From NCBI GenBank assembly GCA_019307815.1, contig JAFDIV010000027.1, positions 1 through 64,000 on the forward strand: a stretch of DNA of 64,000 nucleotides, written 5' to 3'. A model generated the notes under the pieces. The model was not told where the DNA came from. It saw nothing but the letters and a program-made list of their open reading frames with translations, and did no database searches. Within the stretch, counting starts at the first letter, position 1. The number at the start of each line of letters is the position of its first letter. This DNA is from Deltaproteobacteria bacterium (lineage in GTDB: Bacteria; Desulfobacterota; DSM-4660; Desulfatiglandales; Desulfatiglandaceae). Below are positions 63,579-64,000 of the stretch, piece by piece. The translations under genes and the position numbers were made by a program.

Positions 63579-64000
63579 ATGAAATATATTGATGAATACC
63601 GGGACAGGGACTTGGCTCAAGCCTTGGTGAAAAGGCTCAGGGATACCATAACAAGACCAATCCGTTTGATGGAAATATGCGGAACCCATACCATGGCCAT
63701 TTTCAAGCATGGGATTAGAAGCCTGCTTGGGGACCTGGTTGATCTGGTATCTGGCCCAGGCTGTCCTGTGTGCGTTACGTCCATCGAAGAGGTGGACCGG
63801 TCGGTAAAACTGGCTAGGATTCCCCAGGTGATTCTCACCACGTTTGGGGACATGATAAGAGTGCCGGGTACCGAATCCTCGCTGGAAGAAGAAAAGGCCC
63901 GGGGTGCAGACATAAGGGTAGTGTACTCCACATTTGATGCCTTGAAAATCGCTGCTGAAAACAGGGAAAAACAGGTTGCCTTTCTAGGCATTGGGTTTGA
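63579..64000 (+). CDS. hypD: Hydrogenase maturation protein HypD (5' part, cut by window)
   Basis: The first ~140 residues of HypD: MEICGTHTMAIFKHGI carries the conserved Cys and His of the iron-cyanide scaffold, and GPGCPVCVTSIEEVDR carries the CPVC pair. HypD holds the Fe(CN)2CO precursor with HypC. It begins 11 bases after hypF with AGAGGT upstream. The C-terminus, with the [4Fe-4S] cluster, and hypC and hypE lie beyond the window. Confidence 0.95.
   Translation, partial: MKYIDEYRDRDLAQALVKRLRDTITRPIRLMEICGTHTMAIFKHGIRSLLGDLVDLVSGPGCPVCVTSIEEVDRSVKLARIPQVILTTFGDMIRVPGTESSLEEEKARGADIRVVYSTFDALKIAAENREKQVAFLGIGF

Noticed and set aside
1..64000. CRISPR arrays, insertion sequences, prophage genes or rRNA genes
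   Set aside because: No regularly spaced repeats, transposase, integrase, phage structural genes or rRNA sequence were recognised.

Overview
The window looks like a chromosomal segment of an anaerobic deltaproteobacterium (Desulfobacterota: sulfate reducer, syntroph or relative). The evidence is the combination of genes: a selenocysteine formate dehydrogenase with NuoE/NuoF-type partners, a ferredoxin-dependent 2-oxoacid oxidoreductase, a siroheme-decarboxylase-like Ahb protein beside hemL, a DUF116 gene in a def-fmt-DUF116-rsmB-rpe cluster, an atpZ-atpI-atpB-atpE operon without the F1 genes, Rex, and hyp genes for NiFe-hydrogenase maturation. The taxon is inferred from gene content only. No phage, insertion sequence, CRISPR array or rRNA gene was recognised.

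Layout. 0.2-5.4 kb: a UDP-sugar epimerase, a fusion of a CysM-type cysteine synthase with a cysteinyl-tRNA-synthetase-like domain that has lost both ATP-binding signatures, a DUF3135-like protein and a radical SAM/SPASM-like protein. 5.4-6.0 kb: a multi-stem structured element and two tandem tRNA-Ser genes. 6.0-10.4 kb (minus strand): def, fmt, DUF116, rsmB, rpe. 10.6-12.6 kb: an HD hydrolase, a TonB-like protein and an EI24/CysZ-like membrane protein. 12.6-19.9 kb (minus): an ABC uptake operon of the branched-chain amino acid type with an acyl-CoA ligase and a single receiver protein, behind a near-consensus sigma-54 promoter. 20.0-25.6 kb (minus): a complete dipeptide/oligopeptide ABC operon. 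26.0-28.9 kb: an RsbRD-like/PAS histidine kinase and its NtrC-type sigma-54 activator.

29.2-33.9 kb: a CbpA-like J-domain protein, a PP-loop/NFACT-R tRNA-thiolation-like enzyme, a membrane coiled-coil protein and an M3 peptidase. 34.0-40.5 kb (minus): fdhA with in-frame UGA and SECIS, nuoE-like, a [2Fe-2S] protein and a 911-residue NuoF-GltD/NfnB fusion, ending at a clear terminator; this predicts a soluble NAD(P)-linked, possibly electron-bifurcating formate dehydrogenase. 40.8-43.5 kb: a four-subunit 2-oxoacid:ferredoxin oxidoreductase, divergent from fdhA. 43.5-48.6 kb: DUF1992, ahb-like, hemL, atpZ-I-B-E and rex; GTG-N8-CAC palindromes that fit Rex operators lie before both atpZ and rex. 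48.6-52.4 kb (minus): pdxA-uvrA. 52.8-56.9 kb: an HDOD-GAF kinase followed by a receiver-PAS-kinase-receiver hybrid. 57.1-59.1 kb: YjbQ and a RACo-like ATPase without a ferredoxin domain. 59.2-64.0 kb: DUF2333, hypA, hypB, hypF and the start of hypD, which runs off the window.

Together the energy genes describe oxidation of 2-oxoacids and formate through ferredoxin and NAD(P)H, with Rex sensing NADH and probably tuning ATP synthase. The peptide and amino-acid-type transporters, the M3 peptidase and the 2-oxoacid oxidoreductase fit a cell that can ferment or oxidise peptides and organic acids.
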